In this document: piece by piece, positions 47,825 to 56,487 of the stretch | How the letters are laid out: each line of letters begins with the position of its first letter | Numbering within the stretch: position 1 is the stretch's first letter | Assembly (NCBI GenBank): GCA_020425085.1 | Contig: JAGQRW010000005.1 | Coordinates: 1 to 64,000 of the forward strand | Length of the DNA stretch: 64,000 bases | Reading direction: 5' to 3' | Source of the DNA: Paracoccaceae bacterium | GTDB taxonomy: Bacteria; Pseudomonadota; Alphaproteobacteria; Rhodobacterales; Rhodobacteraceae | Position numbers and translations under genes: made by a program | The notes under the pieces: generated by a model | Databases searched by the model: none | The model's input: the letters and a program-made list of their open reading frames with translations, nothing else | What the model was told of the DNA's origin: nothing

Positions 47825-48727
47825 TCAAGCGATAGCCTCCAGTCGCGCCACCTCGCGGCGCAATTTCGCCGCCAGAAGGTCGGCAAACCGGTTCAGGCGT
47901 TCGACCTTGCGATCATCGGCATGGCGGATCAGGTAAAAGTTGCGCTCCAGTGACACCTGGTCGGTCAGTATCCGCCTGAGATCGGGAAAGGTCGGAATGG
48001 CGAAATCGTGCATGATGCAGACCCCTGCCCCCAATCTTGCCCAATTCAGTTGCACCGAGAAGGAATTCGAGCTGAGGATGGCGCGCGCCCCGTCACCGGC
48101 CTGATCCATGTAATCAAGCTCCCGGTCAAAGATCATGTCGGGGATATAGCCGATCAGGCGGTGATGGCAGAGGTCGGCAACGGTTTCGATCGCCTTGTGA
48201 CTGTCCAGATACTGGCGGCTGGCGGCAAGGTGCAGGTGATACGCCGTCAGGCGCTGCACCGTCAGGCGCCCGGTTTCCGGTGGTGAAACGGTAATCGCCA
48301 TGTCCGCCTCGCGCCGCGACAGGTTGAAGACACGCGGCAGGGCGACGATCTGCACCTCAAGCCCCGGATTGTCGTCACAGATTTCCGCCGTGATCTGTGG
48401 CAGCAGATAGTTGGCGACCCCGTCCGGGGCACCGATCCTGATGGCGCCGCTTAACACATTGGCGGGCGCGCGGGTTTCATCCATCGCGCCGTTGACCGCG
48501 CGTTCGGCGGCGTTGGCATGATCGACCAGCCCCTGCCCGATGCTGCTGAGGGAATAGCCCTGCGGCGATTTCACGAACAGGCGCGCCGCCAGTTGTTCCT
48601 CCAGCCGCGATATCCGCCGCCCGACGGTTGCCGGGTCCATCTTCAGGTGTTTGCCGGCCGAAGACAGGCTTTCCAGCCGCGCCACCGCCAGAAAAACCTT
48701 GAGATCATCCCAGTTCAACCCGTTCAT
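47825..48727 (-). CDS. LysR-family transcriptional regulator
   Basis: This 300-residue regulator has the LysR winged helix at residues 1-65 (WDDLKVFLAVARLESLSSAGKHLKMDPATVGRRISRLEEQL) and a periplasmic-binding-like effector domain from about residue 88. It is divergent from mmsA, the first gene of the valine catabolic cluster, and the spacer holds palindromes with LysR-site character, so it likely controls that cluster in response to a pathway intermediate. ATG 48727 fits the family; an upstream in-frame ATG at 48757 would overlap the candidate operator. Confidence 0.92.
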   Translation of the reverse strand: MNGLNWDDLKVFLAVARLESLSSAGKHLKMDPATVGRRISRLEEQLAARLFVKSPQGYSLSSIGQGLVDHANAAERAVNGAMDETRAPANVLSGAIRIGAPDGVANYLLPQITAEICDDNPGLEVQIVALPRVFNLSRREADMAITVSPPETGRLTVQRLTAYHLHLAASRQYLDSHKAIETVADLCHHRLIGYIPDMIFDRELDYMDQAGDGARAILSSNSFSVQLNWARLGAGVCIMHDFAIPTFPDLRRILTDQVSLERNFYLIRHADDRKVERLNRFADLLAAKLRREVARLEAIA

Positions 48728-48737
48728 TCCGACCCCG

Positions 48738-48789
48738 TTTGCATTATTGCAAAACATTTTTGGGAAATTAGTGCTGCCATACCCAAAAA
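48738..48789. promoter_or_regulatory. Candidate LysR operator between lysR-type gene and mmsA
   Basis: TTTGCA-TTAT-TGCAAA (48738-48753) is a perfect palindrome containing a T-N11-A core. A wider inverted repeat TTTTTGGG-N17-CCCAAAAA spans 48757-48789. Both lie in the divergent promoter region. Binding by the adjacent LysR protein is likely but not shown. Confidence 0.55.
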
Positions 48790-48839
48790 CGCAAGACTAA
48801 GATGCGGCAAGGCTTCAAATCAACGAAAGAGGGAATCCC

Positions 48840-50339
48840 ATGCGCGAACTTACCCATTTCATCAACGGCGAGCATGTCAAAGGCACATCCGGCCGGTTTG
48901 CCGATGTCTATAACCCGGCCACCGGCGAAGTGCAGGCCAGGGTGCCGCTGGCGTCACCGGCTGAACTTGACGCGGCCGTGGCGGTGGCGGTTGAGGCGCA
49001 AAAGATATGGGCAGCGGTCAATCCGCAGCGCCGGGCACGGGTTCTGATGAATTATGTCGGTCTGTTGAACCGCGACATGGACAAGCTGGCCGAGGCGCTC
49101 AGCCGCGAACACGGCAAGACCTTTCCCGACGCCAAGGGCGATGTGGTGCGCGGGCTTGAGGTGGTGGAATACTGCATCGGCGCGCCCCAGATGCTGAAGG
49201 GCGAATTCACCGACGGGGCCGGTCCGGGCATCGACATCTATTCCATGCGCCAGCCCCTGGGGGTGACGGCGGGTATCACGCCGTTCAACTTTCCCGCCAT
49301 GATTCCGATGTGGATGTACGCGCCTGCCATCGCCTGTGGCAACGCCTTCATCCTGAAACCAAGCGAACGCGACCCTTCGGTGCCGCTGATGCTGGCGGAA
49401 CTGATGCAGGAGGCCGGCGCGCCCAAGGGCCTGTTGCAGGTGGTGAACGGCGACAAGGAGGCGGTGGACGCGATCCTTGACAATGAGGTGATCCAGTCGG
49501 TCGGCTTTGTCGGCTCGACCCCGATTGCCGAATATATCTATGGGCGGGGTTGTACCAACGGCAAGCGCGTGCAGTGTTTCGGCGGTGCCAAGAACCACAT
49601 GATCGTGATGCCCGATGCCGATATGAACCAGGTGGTGGATGCGCTGGTCGGGGCCGGATATGGTGCCGCCGGGGAACGCTGCATGGCGATTTCCGTCGCC
49701 GTGCCGGTTGGCAAGGAAACCGCGGATCGCTTGATCGAAAAACTGACGCCTCGGGTGGAAAGCCTGAAGATCGGCCCCTATACGGCGGGCGATGACGTGG
49801 ATTTCGGCCCGGTGGTGACGGCAGCGGCCAAGCAGCGGATCCTCGGTCTGGTCGATAGCGGTGTTCAGCAGGGCGCTAAACTGGTGGTCGACGGGCGCGG
49901 TTTCAAGATGCAGGGCTATGAGGACGGTTTCTTCGTCGGTGCCTGCCTGTTTGACGATGTGACGCCGGATATGGACATTTACCAGCAAGAGATTTTCGGC
50001 CCCGTCCTGTCAACCGTGCGCGCCGAAACCTATGAACAGGCGCTGGCGCTGGCGATGGACAACCAGTACGGCAACGGCACCGCAATCTTCACCCGTGATG
50101 GCGATACCGCACGCGATTTTGCCAACCGGGTCAATGTCGGCATGATCGGCATCAACGTGCCGATTCCGGTGCCTTTGGCCTATCACACCTTCGGCGGCTG
50201 GAAGAAATCGGCGTTTGGCGATCTCAATCAGCACGGGCCGGATGCTTTCAAGTTCTATACCCGCACCAAGACGGTGACCGCGCGCTGGCCCTCGGGCACC
50301 AAGGAAGGGGCGGATTTCTCGATCCCGACCATGGGCTGA
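48840..50339 (+). CDS. mmsA: Methylmalonate-semialdehyde dehydrogenase (acylating)
   Basis: MmsA oxidises methylmalonate semialdehyde to propionyl-CoA, the last step of distal valine degradation. The 499-residue protein is an aldehyde dehydrogenase with NAD-site features VGFVGSTPIAEYIY, the catalytic Cys281 in GAAGERCMAISVAVPVG, and the QEIFGPVL and GMIGINVPIPVPLAYHTFGGWKKSAFGD stretches typical of MmsA rather than other ALDHs. GAGGGA precedes the ATG. It is divergent from its probable LysR regulator and leads the cluster that continues to mmsB. Confidence 0.96.
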   Translation: MRELTHFINGEHVKGTSGRFADVYNPATGEVQARVPLASPAELDAAVAVAVEAQKIWAAVNPQRRARVLMNYVGLLNRDMDKLAEALSREHGKTFPDAKGDVVRGLEVVEYCIGAPQMLKGEFTDGAGPGIDIYSMRQPLGVTAGITPFNFPAMIPMWMYAPAIACGNAFILKPSERDPSVPLMLAELMQEAGAPKGLLQVVNGDKEAVDAILDNEVIQSVGFVGSTPIAEYIYGRGCTNGKRVQCFGGAKNHMIVMPDADMNQVVDALVGAGYGAAGERCMAISVAVPVGKETADRLIEKLTPRVESLKIGPYTAGDDVDFGPVVTAAAKQRILGLVDSGVQQGAKLVVDGRGFKMQGYEDGFFVGACLFDDVTPDMDIYQQEIFGPVLSTVRAETYEQALALAMDNQYGNGTAIFTRDGDTARDFANRVNVGMIGINVPIPVPLAYHTFGGWKKSAFGDLNQHGPDAFKFYTRTKTVTARWPSGTKEGADFSIPTMG

Positions 50340-50349
50340 CAGGGGTAAA

Positions 50350-50417
50350 AGGGGGCTGCCTGCCCCCTCTGGCCCGTTCGGGCCATTCACCCCCGGAAGT
50401 ATTTCGGGAACAATGAT
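50350..50417 (+). repeat. Double hairpin plus AGTATTT extragenic element
   Basis: AGGGGGC-TGCCT-GCCCCCT is followed by TGGCCC-GTTC-GGGCCA, then CCCCCGGAAGTATTT and AACAATGAT. It probably terminates mmsA transcription. The structure and tail resemble repeats found many times in Rhodobacterales genomes, and the tail matches the element at 38806. Confidence 0.6.
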
Positions 50418-50483
50418 ATCAGTCGGCGTTGCAGCGGCCGGGATTTCCTGTCAGCTTTATTTCAGCCAAGCGGGAGGCGATTG

Positions 50484-51623
50484 ATGGTGACAGAGCCGAG
50501 TTTTACCCTGGGAATCGAGGAAGAATATCTTCTGGTCGATCGGGAAAGTCTTGATCTGGCCGAGGCCCCGCCGGAATTGATGGCGGCATGCACCGAGGAA
50601 CTGGAAGGTCAGGTAAGCCCGGAATTCCTGCAATGCCAGATCGAGATCGGCACCCGGGTTTGCGGCAACATCATCGAGGCGCGGGCCGATCTCAGGCGGC
50701 TGCGCCAGACGGTTGCGCGGGTTTCAGAGCAATTTGGACTGGCCCCGATTGCCGCCTCTTGCCATCCGTTTGCCGATTACCGGCATCAGCAGCATACCGA
50801 CAAGGATCGCTATCACGCGCTGAAAAAGGATCTGGCCGGGGTGGCGATGCGGTTGCTGATTTGTGGTCAGCATGTGCATGTGGGCATCGAGGATGATGAA
50901 ACGCGCATCGACTTGATGAATCAGTTCAGCTATTTCCTGCCGCATCTTTTGGCGCTGTCGGCAAGTTCGCCCTTCTGGAAGGGCCGGGATACCGGCCTTG
51001 CCTCGTACCGTTTGACGGTGTTTGACAACCTGCCGCGGACCGGATTGCCGCCAAGGTTTTCCTCATACTCGGAATATACCCGTTCGGTGCGCATGATCGT
51101 TGAAACCGGCGCGATCGAGGATTCGACCAAGATCTGGTGGGATGTCCGTCCCTCGGCCCGGTTTCCGACGCTGGAAAGCCGGATTTGTGATGTCTCACCC
51201 CGGCTTGAGGATACCTTGACCATTGCCGCGCTGACCCAATGCCTGATGCGCATGTTGTGGCGGTTGAGGAAGATGAACCAGCGCTGGAGGATTTACGACC
51301 GCTTCCTGATCGGTGAAAACCGCTGGCGCGCGCAGCGTTATGGCGGCAGCGAGGGCTTGATAGATTTCGGCGCCGGCGGGGTGATCGGGTTTGCCGAGTT
51401 GATCGACGAGATGGTGGAACTGCTGGCCGAGGATGCCCATGCCCTGGGCTGTGAGGCCGAAGTGGCGCGGGCGCGCAGCATGGCGACGGCCGGCACCAGT
51501 GCCGAGCGCCAGCGCCGGGTTTATCAGGGCACCCTGCGGGCCGGCGGCGATCATCGGGCCGGATTGCGCGCCGTGGTGGATTCCTTGATCGGCGAATATT
51601 CCGAAGGGCTGGTGCAGCCATGA
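50484..51623 (+). CDS. Carboxylate-amine ligase, YbdK/GCS2 family
   Basis: This 379-residue protein belongs to glutamate-cysteine ligase family 2 (YbdK type). It starts [16 protein letters not shown] with the metal-binding glutamates and includes [16 protein letters not shown], the [16 protein letters not shown] segment and [21 protein letters not shown]. Such enzymes have weak gamma-glutamylcysteine ligase activity in vitro and unclear physiological roles. GGGAGG lies six bases before ATG 50484. It sits between mmsA and the isobutyryl-CoA dehydrogenase gene, but the element at 50350 separates it from mmsA, so it may be the first gene of its own unit. Confidence 0.9.
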   Translation: MVTEPSFTLGIEEEYLLVDRESLDLAEAPPELMAACTEELEGQVSPEFLQCQIEIGTRVCGNIIEARADLRRLRQTVARVSEQFGLAPIAASCHPFADYRHQQHTDKDRYHALKKDLAGVAMRLLICGQHVHVGIEDDETRIDLMNQFSYFLPHLLALSASSPFWKGRDTGLASYRLTVFDNLPRTGLPPRFSSYSEYTRSVRMIVETGAIEDSTKIWWDVRPSARFPTLESRICDVSPRLEDTLTIAALTQCLMRMLWRLRKMNQRWRIYDRFLIGENRWRAQRYGGSEGLIDFGAGGVIGFAELIDEMVELLAEDAHALGCEAEVARARSMATAGTSAERQRRVYQGTLRAGGDHRAGLRAVVDSLIGEYSEGLVQP

Positions 51624-51668
51624 CCGTTCGCCCGAAATACCCGATCCAGACCAAGCCGGAGATTTGAC

Positions 51669-52814
51669 ATGGATTTTGCCCTTTCAGATGAGCAGCAGGC
51701 GATTTTCGATATGGCCCATGCCTTTGGCCAGGAACATATTGCGCCATTCGCCCGGCAATGGGAGGCAGAAGGCAGCATGCCGAAAGAGCTGTGGCCTGAA
51801 ATCGGTGCGCTTGGCCTGGGCGGGATTTATGTGTCCGAGGAATACGGTGGATCCGGCCTGACGCGGCTGGATGCGGTGCTGGTGTTCGAGGCCTTGGCGA
51901 TGGCCTGCCCCTCGGTCGGTTCGTTCCTGTCGATCCACAACATGTGCGGCGGCATGATCGACACCTTTGCCAGTGCGGCGCTGAAGGCGGAATGGCTGCC
52001 AAGGATGTGTTCGATGCAAACCGTCGTCAGCTATTGCTTGACCGAACCGGGATCGGGCAGCGACGCCGCCGCCCTCAGAACCCGCGCTGTGCGCAGCAAT
52101 GACGGTTATGTCCTGAACGGCACCAAGGCGTTCATATCCGGTGGCGGTTATTCCGATGCCTATGTCGTGATGTGCCGCACCGGCGAGGACGGGCCAAAGG
52201 GGATTTCCACCGTGATTGTTGACGACGCCAGCAAGGGCCTGTCGTTCGGGGCCAAGGAAAAAAAGATGGGCTGGCAGTCACAGCCGACATCCGAGGTGCA
52301 GTTTGACGATTGCGTCGTGCCGGCCGCCAACCTGATCGGCGAAGAAGGACGCGGATTCAGCTATGCCATGGCCGGGCTGGATGGCGGGCGGCTGAATATC
52401 TCGGCCGGTGCGCTTGGCGGGGCGCAGGCGGCGCTGGATGCGACCTTGCGATACATGGGCGAGCGCAAGGCGTTCGGCAAAACCATCGACCAGTTTCAGG
52501 CGCTGCAATTCCGGCTGGCGGATATGGAAACCGAGTTGCAGGCCGCAAGGATATTCCTGCGTCAGGCAGCGTGGAAGCTGGACCAAAAGGCACCGGATGC
52601 CACCAAATACTGCGCCATGGCCAAGCGGTTCGTCACCGACACCGCCTTTCAGGTGGCCAATGACTGCCTGCAACTGCATGGCGGATACGGTTATCTGGCG
52701 GATTACGGCATTGAAAAGATCGTGCGCGATCTCAGGGTGCATCAGATACTGGAAGGCACCAATGAGATCATGCGCCTGATCGTCGCCCGCGCCATGCTGG
52801 CGGAACGGGGATAG
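51669..52814 (+). CDS. Isobutyryl-CoA dehydrogenase-like acyl-CoA dehydrogenase
   Basis: This 381-residue FAD enzyme has the acyl-CoA dehydrogenase signature SYCLTEPGSGSDAAALRTRA, the second signature QVANDCLQLHGGYGYLADYGIEKIVRDLR, and the catalytic base Glu362 in ILEGTNEIMRL. Its place in the cluster with 3-hydroxyisobutyryl-CoA hydrolase and mmsB indicates that it oxidises isobutyryl-CoA to methacrylyl-CoA in valine degradation; the substrate is inferred from context. It is followed after four bases by the hydrolase gene. Confidence 0.9.
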   Translation: MDFALSDEQQAIFDMAHAFGQEHIAPFARQWEAEGSMPKELWPEIGALGLGGIYVSEEYGGSGLTRLDAVLVFEALAMACPSVGSFLSIHNMCGGMIDTFASAALKAEWLPRMCSMQTVVSYCLTEPGSGSDAAALRTRAVRSNDGYVLNGTKAFISGGGYSDAYVVMCRTGEDGPKGISTVIVDDASKGLSFGAKEKKMGWQSQPTSEVQFDDCVVPAANLIGEEGRGFSYAMAGLDGGRLNISAGALGGAQAALDATLRYMGERKAFGKTIDQFQALQFRLADMETELQAARIFLRQAAWKLDQKAPDATKYCAMAKRFVTDTAFQVANDCLQLHGGYGYLADYGIEKIVRDLRVHQILEGTNEIMRLIVARAMLAERG

Positions 52815-52818
52815 CAGA

Positions 52819-53844
52819 ATGGCCGATATCGACATCCGTATCGAAGGCCGCGCCGGACGAATCACCTTGAACCGGCCTGCCGCACTCAACGCGCTAAGCT
52901 ATGCGATGATCCTAGAAATCGAGGCGGCGCTGAACGACTGGCGAGATGACGATCAGGTGGCGCTGGTTCTGGTGGATGCAACGGGCGACAAGGCGTTTTG
53001 TGCCGGCGGTGACATTCAGGAGATGTACGACACCGCCACGCGGGGTGATTATGAATATGGCCGCCGTTTCTGGTCCGATGAATACCGCGTGAACGCCGCC
53101 ATTGCCGAATATCCCAAACCCTATGTCGCCCTGATGCAGGGTTTCGTCATGGGCGGTGGCGTGGGGGTGTCCTGCCACGGCAGCCACCGCATCGTCTGCG
53201 AAACCAGCCAGATTGCCATGCCGGAATGCGGTATCGGTCTGGTGCCGGATGTGGGCGGTTCCTGGCTGCTGGCACGGGCACCGGGACATCTGGGCGAATA
53301 TCTTGCCCTGACGGCGGACAGAATGGGACCGGGCGATGCCATCTATGCCGGGTTTGCCGACAGCTATGTGGAACAATCCGATTGGGTGGCTTTGGTTTCC
53401 GATCTGGAAATGACCGGTGATGTCACCCTGATCCGAGACTATATCGAACCACCGCCGCCCAGTCCGCTGGCGGCAAGGCAGGATGAGATTGACCGCTGGT
53501 TCGCCAGCGGTGATCTGGCAACCATCCTTCGGGCGCTGAATGAGGCCGAGGGCGATTTTGCCGAACGCACCCTCAAGGCGATATCACGAAATTCGCCCTT
53601 GTCGATGTCGGTGGCGCTGGCGAACCTGAAGAAGTTGCGCGTCGAGGGCGGCATTCATCAGGCCCTGCTGCTTGAATACCGCTTTACCGCCCGCGCCGCC
53701 GAACACGGCGATTTTCTGGAAGGCATCCGTGCCGCGATCATCGACAAGGACCGCAAGCCGAAATGGCGGCATCCGCTGGATCATGTGGATGGCGAGGATG
53801 TGGCGCGGATGCTGATGCCCTTGCCTGACGAAACCCAAACTTAG
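52819..53844 (+). CDS. 3-hydroxyisobutyryl-CoA hydrolase (crotonase family)
   Basis: This 341-residue crotonase-fold protein matches 3-hydroxyisobutyryl-CoA hydrolases, which release 3-hydroxyisobutyrate from its CoA ester. Evidence: the oxyanion pattern DKAFCAGGDIQEMYD, FVMGGGVGVSCHGSHRIVCE, and MPECGIGLVPDVGGSWLLARAPG, whose glutamate and aspartate are the hydrolase residues. The extended C-terminal half (to residue 341) is also characteristic and distinguishes it from shorter enoyl-CoA hydratases. It lies between the dehydrogenase gene and mmsB with gaps of 4 and 10 bases, so the three are an operon. Confidence 0.92.
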   Translation: MADIDIRIEGRAGRITLNRPAALNALSYAMILEIEAALNDWRDDDQVALVLVDATGDKAFCAGGDIQEMYDTATRGDYEYGRRFWSDEYRVNAAIAEYPKPYVALMQGFVMGGGVGVSCHGSHRIVCETSQIAMPECGIGLVPDVGGSWLLARAPGHLGEYLALTADRMGPGDAIYAGFADSYVEQSDWVALVSDLEMTGDVTLIRDYIEPPPPSPLAARQDEIDRWFASGDLATILRALNEAEGDFAERTLKAISRNSPLSMSVALANLKKLRVEGGIHQALLLEYRFTARAAEHGDFLEGIRAAIIDKDRKPKWRHPLDHVDGEDVARMLMPLPDETQT

Positions 53845-53854
53845 GAGTGCCGTG

Positions 53855-54730
53855 ATGAAAATAGGATTTATCGGACTTGGCAACATGGGCGCGCCGATGG
53901 CCGCCAATCTGGCGGCGGCGGGTCACAAGGTTACGGGCTTTGATCTGGTCGCCCCCTGCCCGGATGGCGTGGCAAAAGCCGCCAGTGCGGCGGCATGTTC
54001 GGCGGGCAAGGATGTGGTGATCACCATGCTGCCGAACGGCGCCATCCTCAGAAATGTGGCGGCCGAGATCATTCCGGCAATGACGGCGGGGGCGGCATTG
54101 GTTGATTGTTCAACCGTGGATGTGGAATCTGCACGCGCGGTGGCGGGTTTGGCCATTGCGGCGGGATTGCTGGCGGTGGACGCGCCGGTTTCGGGCGGCG
54201 TCGGTGGCGCCACCGCCGGAACGCTGACCTTCATGGCGGGCGGTACGGATGCGGCGTTTGCCAAGGCGGCAGCACTGTTTGAAATCATGGGCCAGAAGGC
54301 GGTGCATTGCGGCGGTTCGGGTGCCGGGCAAGCGGCCAAGATCTGCAACAACATGATCCTGGGCGCCACCATGATCGTCACCTGCGAGGCATTCGCGCTG
54401 GCCGACAAGCTGGGGCTGGACCGCCAGAAGATGTTCGACGTGGTGTCCACCTCATCCGGTTATAGCTGGAGCATGAACGCCTATTGCCCGGCCCCCGGCA
54501 TCGGCCCGAAAAGCCCCGCCGATAACGGCTATAAACCCGGTTTCGCCACCGATCTGATGCTGAAAGACCTGCGCCTGAGCCAGCAGGCAGCCGAGGCGGT
54601 GGACGCCGACACGCCGCTTGGCGCTGCCGCGACCGAACTTTACCGCCGCTTTGTCGAGGACGAGGACGGCAAGGGCAGGGATTTCTCGGCCATGCTGCCA
54701 CGGTTCGAAAAACGCCACCGGGGCGATTGA
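53855..54730 (+). CDS. mmsB: 3-hydroxyisobutyrate dehydrogenase
   Basis: MmsB oxidises 3-hydroxyisobutyrate to methylmalonate semialdehyde with NAD. The 291-residue protein starts KIGFIGLGNMGAPMAANL (NAD-binding Rossmann glycines), has APVSGGVGGATAGTLTFMAGG as substrate loop, and carries the catalytic Lys162 in GAGQAAKICNNMILG. The C-terminal segment PADNGYKPGFATDLMLKDLRL is typical of true MmsB. AGGAG precedes ATG 53855; a GTG at 53852 is an alternative. Its product is the substrate of MmsA encoded at the start of the cluster. Confidence 0.95.
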   Translation: MKIGFIGLGNMGAPMAANLAAAGHKVTGFDLVAPCPDGVAKAASAAACSAGKDVVITMLPNGAILRNVAAEIIPAMTAGAALVDCSTVDVESARAVAGLAIAAGLLAVDAPVSGGVGGATAGTLTFMAGGTDAAFAKAAALFEIMGQKAVHCGGSGAGQAAKICNNMILGATMIVTCEAFALADKLGLDRQKMFDVVSTSSGYSWSMNAYCPAPGIGPKSPADNGYKPGFATDLMLKDLRLSQQAAEAVDADTPLGAAATELYRRFVEDEDGKGRDFSAMLPRFEKRHRGD

Positions 54731-54797
54731 CGCCTGCGCATATTCATTTGACCGAAAATGCCAACCCGACTACCCTCGATACTTTAACGCGGTGCGC

Positions 54798-54813
54798 CTG
54801 ACGCCTGCGTCAG
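54798..54813. promoter_or_regulatory. Perfect palindrome upstream of the RTX gene
   Basis: CTGACGC-CT-GCGTCAG is a perfect inverted repeat 31 bases before the RTX start codon. A half-copy, TGACGCCTGCG, occurs at the mmsB stop (54728). It may be an operator; there is no T-run to suggest a terminator. Confidence 0.4.
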
Positions 54814-54844
54814 TAGTGCGCCCATTTCGACGGGAGTACTGAAC

Positions 54845-56122
54845 ATGACCAATTTTATTGCATCCGATTCATTCGTGAGGATAGACCTTGCCTCAAACGA
54901 CCGGTTATATGTGCCGCAGGATGTCCTGCTGGCAACCGTCGATCACAGCGTCTATGCCCAGACCAACGCCACTTCCACGCGGATCATCGTCGAGGGCAGC
55001 GTCATTTCCCTTTCGACCATAGCAGTCTACCTTAACAAATCAGCGGGAAATGTCGGCTCCAACCTTCTGACAATCGGCCAGACCGGCAATGTCAGATCGC
55101 TGGAAGATAGTGCGATTTACTTGCAGGGTACTTCCAACATCCTGCAGAACTGGGGTGAGGTTTCAGGGCGATTTTCCGGTGCATATCTATCGGGGGGCGA
55201 CTACAATCAGATCGAAAACCACGGCAATTTCGCCGGCCTGCTTAGCAGAGGCATCTATCTGGACAGTTCGGAAAGCGTATCGATTTTCAACAGCGGGCTT
55301 ATCACCGGATCCGGCGGCATCGAGGGCTGGCAAAGTTCCTGCAGCATAACCAATTCCGGCACCATTCAAAGCACGACCAGCCTTCAGGCGATCCAGATGG
55401 GCGCGGCGGTGGCAGGGGTAAGCATTTGGAATTCCGGCACCATATCCTCATCCATAACCGCCATACGGGCTTCGGCACATAACGACAAGGTGATCAATTC
55501 CGGCGAGATCATCGGCGATGTTCAACTGAATACCGGCAATGACATCTACCGCGCATCGGCATCGGGCGTGGTCTTTGGCGATGTCTTTGGCGATGCCGGG
55601 GCCGATAAAATGTGGGGGGCGGCGGCTGACGATGTGTTTTTCGGCGGTGACGGCATGGACAACCTGCGCGGGCGGGCGGGCGACGACACGCTTTCGGGCG
55701 ACAACGGCAATGACACCATCCGCGGCGGCAACGGTGAGGACGAAATCAAGGGTGGCAAGGGTGCAGATACCCTTTATGGCGGCGATCAGGACGATGTGCT
55801 GAACGGTCAGGCTGGCAATGACTGGCTGAATGGCGGGCGGGGCGACGATATCCTGACCGGGGCGATCGGCGCCGACACCTTTGCCTTCAACCGCAATGCC
55901 GGCGACGACATCATCACCGATTTCAAAAACGGCGTGGACAAGATCGACCTCAGTGCCTTTGGCCTGAAACCGGCCGATTATGCCACCATCGTTGCCCCCG
56001 CGCTGACCAATGCCGGCGGCGGCGCGACCTTCCTTGATCTGGGCGTTCTTGGCGGCCAAGGCTCGGTCCTGATCGAGGGGCTGGGTTTCGCACAAGCGGA
56101 TGCGGGCGATTTCATCCTTTGA
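54845..56122 (+). CDS. RTX calcium-binding protein with NSG-repeat N-terminal half
   Basis: This 425-residue protein has two parts. Residues about 95-225 contain six copies of a 21-26 residue repeat with an N-x-G core (Asn102, 125, 149, 170, 196, 218; e.g. SIFNSGLITG, SITNSGTIQS, SIWNSGTISS), which suggests a parallel beta-helix. Residues about 267-340 hold about eight calcium-binding RTX nonapeptides (GGDGMDNLR, GGNGEDEIK, GGKGADTLY). The end (DTFAFNRNAGDDIITDFKNGVDKIDL and onward) is the usual region before a C-terminal type I secretion signal. It lacks an N-terminal signal peptide, as expected. No ABC/HlyD secretion genes are nearby. It is probably a surface or extracellular adhesin-like protein; the function is unknown. 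Confidence 0.85.
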   Translation: MTNFIASDSFVRIDLASNDRLYVPQDVLLATVDHSVYAQTNATSTRIIVEGSVISLSTIAVYLNKSAGNVGSNLLTIGQTGNVRSLEDSAIYLQGTSNILQNWGEVSGRFSGAYLSGGDYNQIENHGNFAGLLSRGIYLDSSESVSIFNSGLITGSGGIEGWQSSCSITNSGTIQSTTSLQAIQMGAAVAGVSIWNSGTISSSITAIRASAHNDKVINSGEIIGDVQLNTGNDIYRASASGVVFGDVFGDAGADKMWGAAADDVFFGGDGMDNLRGRAGDDTLSGDNGNDTIRGGNGEDEIKGGKGADTLYGGDQDDVLNGQAGNDWLNGGRGDDILTGAIGADTFAFNRNAGDDIITDFKNGVDKIDLSAFGLKPADYATIVAPALTNAGGGATFLDLGVLGGQGSVLIEGLGFAQADAGDFIL

Positions 56123-56244
56123 CAGCGAGTGGCGTCACCGGCAACTTCGGCCCAGACCCGCGCGCGCTTATGTCGCCCCGGCCAGGATTTGATCCGATAT
56201 ATAACATTCAGTGATCGCAATGTGTTTCAATACGGAGAATCATC

Positions 56245-56448
56245 ATGTTCGCCAAAAATATCGGCACGGTTGACCGCGTCCTGCGCATCGTCCCCGGGGT
56301 GATCCTGATTGCGCTGTTTCTGTTTTATCCCGCACTCGGCGGCTGGAAATGGGCGGCGCTGGTGGTCGGGGTGATCGTTCTTGTTACGGCCTTCATATCG
56401 ACCTGCCCACTTTATTCGGTCCTCGGGGTGCATACCAACAAGTCCTGA
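56245..56448 (+). CDS. DUF2892 (YgaP-type) membrane protein
   Basis: This 67-residue protein has the DUF2892 layout: N-terminal NIGTVDRVLRIVPGVILIAL, a second hydrophobic segment WAALVVGVIVLVTAFISTCPLYSVLG, and a short polar tail. DUF2892 proteins are small inner-membrane proteins, sometimes fused to rhodanese domains as in YgaP; the function is not known. A rhodanese gene occurs 3.2 kb away but not in the same unit. GGAG precedes the ATG. Confidence 0.88.
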   Translation: MFAKNIGTVDRVLRIVPGVILIALFLFYPALGGWKWAALVVGVIVLVTAFISTCPLYSVLGVHTNKS

Positions 56449-56487
56449 GCTGGCAAATCGGCACAGGCGGCGCGGGTTTCCATCCGG

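Noticed and set aside
50926-52002. Minus-strand open frame of 358 codons
   Set aside because: It covers the YbdK-type ligase and acyl-CoA dehydrogenase genes on the plus strand and is rich in Arg, Pro and Ser, as expected of antisense translation.
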